The notes beneath the pieces were generated by a model. The model saw only the letters and a program-made list of their open reading frames with translations, ran no database searches and was not told the origin of the DNA. Below, piece after piece: positions 6,685-9,007 of a stretch of DNA of 9,007 nt. How positions within the stretch are numbered: the stretch's first letter is position 1; every line of letters begins with the position of its first letter. The position numbers were made by a program, and so were the translations under genes. The stretch covers positions 1 through 9,007 of the forward strand of contig JALLOF010000053.1 in assembly GCA_027717595.1 (NCBI GenBank), written 5' to 3'. The stretch comes from Nitrospinae bacterium AH_259_B05_G02_I21 (GTDB lineage: Bacteria > JADFOP01).

Positions 6685-6850
6685 CTGCGGATGCCCATAT
6701 GGGCTGCAAACAGGGAAGAGGGTGAGAATCCCTCACGGTCTCTCCGCCACTGTGATGGGGGACGAAAGCCCGAGAAAGCCACTGTCCCGTAGCCGGGATG
6801 GGAAGGTTGGGCGAGTAGGACGATCCCTAAGTCAGTAGACCTATCCGTAG
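6685..6850 (+). promoter_or_regulatory. Cobalamin (adenosylcobalamin-type) riboswitch aptamer
   Basis: The closing stem P1 pairs CTGCGGAT (6685-6692) with ATCCGTAG (6843-6850), with one G-U. The conserved core follows in order: GGTGAGAATCCCTCACGG (6721-6738), CCGCCACTGTGA (6744-6755), GCCACTG (6778-6784), GGGAAGG (6800-6806), GAGTAGGACGA, and the B12-box AGTCAGTAGACC (6830-6841). These are the hallmark elements of the cobalamin riboswitch. The box has T where the usual consensus has a purine (AGGAGACC), a mild departure. Such aptamers normally reduce expression of cobalamin uptake or synthesis genes when the ligand is bound, which fits the receptor gene downstream. Confidence 0.95.
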
Positions 6851-6855
6851 AGCGT

Positions 6856-6916
6856 TTCCAACAGTCCTTCGGGGGTAGAGGACGTGGAATCTGCTCGCAC
6901 CACTCCACGGCCCCGG
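6856..6916 (+). promoter_or_regulatory. Antiterminator and competing hairpin of the riboswitch expression platform
   Basis: Two exclusive folds are visible. One hairpin pairs TTCCA (6856-6860) with TGGAA (6885-6889) and GTCCT (6864-6868) with AGGAC (6879-6883). The alternative pairs CGTGGA (6883-6888) with TCCACG (6904-6909) and CGGGG (6870-6874) with CCCCG (6911-6915). The second fold consumes part of the 5' arm of the terminator and also breaks the first hairpin, as an antiterminator should. How aptamer folding tips this balance is inferred. Confidence 0.55.
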
Positions 6917-6939
6917 TTCTGGGAAGGACCGGGTTTTTT
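6912..6939 (+). terminator. Intrinsic terminator controlled by the riboswitch
   Basis: CCCGGTTCT (6912-6920) pairs with AGGACCGGG (6925-6933), nine base pairs with one G-U, around a GGGA loop, directly followed by six T (6934-6939). This is a textbook intrinsic terminator placed between the aptamer and the receptor gene, so ligand binding should end transcription here. Confidence 0.9.
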
Positions 6940-6941
6940 GT

Positions 6942-6976
6942 TGGCCCCGACCGCTCGTCGGTCCTGCCAGGGGCCA
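6942..6976 (+). repeat. Compound hairpin after the terminator
   Basis: TGGCCCC (6942-6948) pairs with GGGGCCA (6970-6976), and GACCG (6949-6953) pairs with CGGTC (6959-6963) around a five-base loop, with six unpaired bases on the 3' side. It forms only in read-through transcripts. Its role is unknown; it could insulate the following leader. Confidence 0.45.
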
Positions 6977-7010
6977 CCCGTGCCTATTTTCGAGCTCTCC
7001 ACACCTCACT

Positions 7011-7073
7011 CCTCGCCAGGACCTTCAGGCGAGGTGTGCGCTATCGGTGCGCACCTCCCACAACGGGAGGTGT
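7011..7073 (+). promoter_or_regulatory. Three overlapping hairpins controlling the receptor's ribosome site
   Basis: Three consecutive hairpins share arms. Hairpin A pairs CCTCGCC (7011-7017) with GGCGAGG (7028-7034). Hairpin B pairs 7031-7041 with 7047-7057 (11 pairs, two G-U) around TATCG. Hairpin C pairs GCACCTCCC (7051-7059) with GGGAGGTGT (7065-7073), nine pairs with one G-U around ACAAC, and covers the GGGAGGT Shine-Dalgarno site. A and B exclude each other, as do B and C. B would therefore free the ribosome site and C would hide it. The pairing is seen directly; the regulatory meaning is inferred. Confidence 0.55.
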
Positions 7074-7076
7074 ACC

Positions 7077-9007
7077 ATGTTCGCGTTTGTTTTCACTCTC
7101 TACTTGGCAGCGGTGGTGGCCTTCGTGCCATTGCCCGCCGCCGCCCAATCCACGGCCGGGCCGCTACAAGGCTCGGAGACCGTCGAGTCGCAGGCCGGGG
7201 CTCAGGAGTCCTCTGAGGCCCCCGAGTCGTCAGGGCCGACCGGGGAGGAGGCCGAAGAGCTCGGCCCCGTCGTCGTGACGGCCACGAAGACGGCCGTGCC
7301 TCTGTCCCTCTCTCCCTTCTCCACGGAGGTGATTACGGGCCAGGACATCGAGGAGAAACAAGTCACCTCGGTGAAGGAGGTTCTCAGGACCGCCCGCGGG
7401 CTACACGTTGTCCAGACCGGCCGCGGCGGTGAGGTGTCCTCTATCTTCGTCCGCGGTGGAGAGAGCGACCACAACCTCATCCTCCTCGACGGCATTCCCC
7501 TGAACGACGACGGCGGGGCGTACAATTGGTCCCATCTGACGACCGACAACATCGAGCGGATCGAGGTGATCCGGGGCGCGGGCAGCGCCCTCTACGGATC
7601 GGAGGCGCTCACAAGCGTAATCCAGATCATCACCGACGAGGGCGACGGGCCCCCGACCCTCACCCTCTCGACGGCCTACGGCGACCAGAGCCAGATCCGC
7701 CAGGCGGCGACCCTCAAAGGCAGCCGGCCGGGGGTGCGCTACAGCTTCGCGGCGAGCCGCTACGATACCGACGGGTTCGTCGAGTCCAACGACTTCTACG
7801 ACAACACGACCGTCACGGGGAAGGTCTCCTTCGCCCTGACCGACTACGCGAAGGCGACCTTCACGGGCCACTACTTCGATACGCGCGCTGGAGCTCCGAA
7901 CCAGACGGGCCTCTTCATCTTCGACCCCAACGAGTTTTCGGAACTCGACCAGTTGGCCATCGGCCTCACCCTAACCCAGCACCTCTTCGCTTGGCTCGAC
8001 CACAGCCTCTCCGTATCGGTGATGGACCGCAACCGCTTCGACGAAGACCCTATCAAAGATCCCCCGTCCACCGCCCGGCGGCCCGAGGCGTCGGTCACCG
8101 GGACCACCGTCACAGATTCGACCTCGCAGACTACCGAGGACCTCCAGCGGAGACTCGCCGACTACCATTTGAACATCTCCTTCACGCCCTTCACGGTTCA
8201 GACCGTTCTTACCGGCGGAGTGGAATGGGAGGTCGAGGACGGCCTGGAAGGGGGCGCCTCGGGGGTGACGTTCAACGATGAGCGGCGCAGCGTTGGCACC
8301 TACTTCCAGGGCCAGCTCAACTGGCGCGACAGGATAATCGTCGTGCCCGGCGTGCGCTTCGAGCAGAATCAGGTCTACGGTGGTGAGACGGTGCCGCGAG
8401 TGGCGGGGGCTGTTGTTCTCGGAAACCCGCCTGCAGAGTCCTGGGTCGGCCCGCTCAAGTTGAGGGGAAGCTGGGGCGAGGGCATAAAGGAGCCGAGCTT
8501 CTTCGAGAGCTTCGATCCGGACTCCGGAAATCCCGGTCTCGCCCCTGAGCAGACGGTCCACTGGGACTCCGGGCTCGAGCTCACCCTTTGTAAGGGCCGC
8601 TGTTATTTCGAGGCGGTCTACTTCCACGTAGCCCAGAGGAATAAGATCGACTTTCTCGACGACACGTTCATAAACATCGGCAAGGCCCGCGCCGAGGGGA
8701 TCGAGGTTTTCGGCGCAGTGGAGCCGTTCGAGTGGCTTCGGCTCGAAGGCCAGTACACAGGCCTCGAGACGGTCATCAAGGATTCGGCCAGCCCCAACAG
8801 CGATACCGCCGGCCTTGGAAAAGAGCTCCTTAGGCGGCCCAAGCACAGCGGGGCAGGTTCCATTATCGGCCGCTGGGGTCCGCTCACGGTCCGGAGCGAT
8901 GTCGTAATCGTCGCGGACCGGTTCGACTCGGACTTCCAGAGCCTCGACATTTTCAACGGCCCCGGCTACACGCGGGTGGACCTGGCCGCCCACTTCCGGG
9001 TGGAGAA
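7077..9007 (+). CDS. btuB: TonB-dependent outer-membrane receptor, BtuB-like (3' end beyond window)
   Basis: The frame from the ATG at 7077 stays open for 643 codons to the right edge. GGGAGGTG upstream is an excellent ribosome site. Residues 1-23 are a signal peptide (ending PAAA) with no Lys or Arg near the start, which is unusual; an in-frame GTG at 7047 would add ten residues with two Arg but has a poorer ribosome site. Residues 24-62 are an acidic, Ser/Gly-rich linker, then the TonB box PVVVTAT (64-70). The plug domain (about 75-187) shows FVRGGESDHNLILLDGIPLND and IERIEVIRGAGSALYGSEA, close to BtuB-type plugs. The rest alternates in beta-barrel fashion (from about 195). It should import cobalamin or a related corrinoid across the outer membrane with TonB energy. 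The substrate is supported mainly by the riboswitch upstream. Confidence 0.9.
   Translation, partial: MFAFVFTLYLAAVVAFVPLPAAAQSTAGPLQGSETVESQAGAQESSEAPESSGPTGEEAEELGPVVVTATKTAVPLSLSPFSTEVITGQDIEEKQVTSVKEVLRTARGLHVVQTGRGGEVSSIFVRGGESDHNLILLDGIPLNDDGGAYNWSHLTTDNIERIEVIRGAGSALYGSEALTSVIQIITDEGDGPPTLTLSTAYGDQSQIRQAATLKGSRPGVRYSFAASRYDTDGFVESNDFYDNTTVTGKVSFALTDYAKATFTGHYFDTRAGAPNQTGLFIFDPNEFSELDQLAIGLTLTQHLFAWLDHSLSVSVMDRNRFDEDPIKDPPSTARRPEASVTGTTVTDSTSQTTEDLQRRLADYHLNISFTPFTVQTVLTGGVEWEVEDGLEGGASGVTFNDERRSVGTYFQGQLNWRDRIIVVPGVRFEQNQVYGGETVPRVAGAVVLGNPPAESWVGPLKLRGSWGEGIKEPSFFESFDPDSGNPGLAPEQTVHWDSGLELTLCKGRCYFEAVYFHVAQRNKIDFLDDTFINIGKARAEGIEVFGAVEPFEWLRLEGQYTGLETVIKDSASPNSDTAGLGKELLRRPKHSGAGSIIGRWGPLTVRSDVVIVADRFDSDFQSLDIFNGPGYTRVDLAAHFRVE

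Noticed and set aside
7526-8281. Plus-strand 251-codon open frame
   Set aside because: It is a shifted frame inside the receptor gene with Arg/Pro/His-rich composition and no ribosome site.
7971-8993. Minus-strand 340-codon open frame
   Set aside because: It lies wholly antisense to the receptor gene, whose motifs and ribosome site are clear. Long antisense frames are common in GC-rich genes.
1-9007. CRISPR array, insertion sequence, tRNA or rRNA genes
   Set aside because: No spaced direct repeats, transposase motifs, terminal repeats or RNA gene signatures were seen by eye on either strand.

Overview
The window looks like a stretch of GC-rich chromosome from a diderm (Gram-negative-type) bacterium. 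The diderm call rests on the TonB-dependent outer-membrane receptor at the right end and on several small proteins with Sec-type signal peptides. No gene here fixes the species. No rRNA, tRNA, transposase, integrase or CRISPR array was seen.

Left part (1-1131, genes on the minus strand): a partial small protein with three CxxC pairs runs off the left edge. It is followed by a 390-base gene-free stretch holding several strong inverted repeats and a candidate structured RNA. Next comes a small, basic, exported protein of unknown role. That gene has a clear extended -10 promoter upstream and a 12-bp GC-rich hairpin after its stop.

Middle left (1132-4772, minus strand): two overlapping genes (ATGA overlap) encode the halves of a heterodimeric ABC exporter of the MdlA/MdlB or TM287/TM288 kind. 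Sequence features divide the ATP sites into one normal and one degenerate site, as known for this family. The upstream half contains a 33-bp near-identical tandem repeat. A 186-base divergent intergenic region with an 8-bp hairpin separates this operon from plus-strand genes.

Middle right (4959-6240, plus strand): a YciI-family small protein is followed by two coupled genes (TGATG overlap) for exported proteins. The first is unrecognised. The second ends in a segment resembling an NTF2-like fold.

Right part (6241-9007, plus strand): after a gene-free stretch comes a consensus sigma70-type promoter (TTGACA, 17 bases, TATAGA). It is followed by a cobalamin riboswitch, an antiterminator/terminator pair, and then a second set of three mutually exclusive hairpins. 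The last of these can hide the Shine-Dalgarno site of a BtuB-like TonB-dependent receptor gene, which runs off the right edge. The expected logic is that cobalamin represses a cobalamin (or related corrinoid) uptake receptor. The apparent double control, by transcription termination plus ribosome-site masking, is the most interesting feature of the window.
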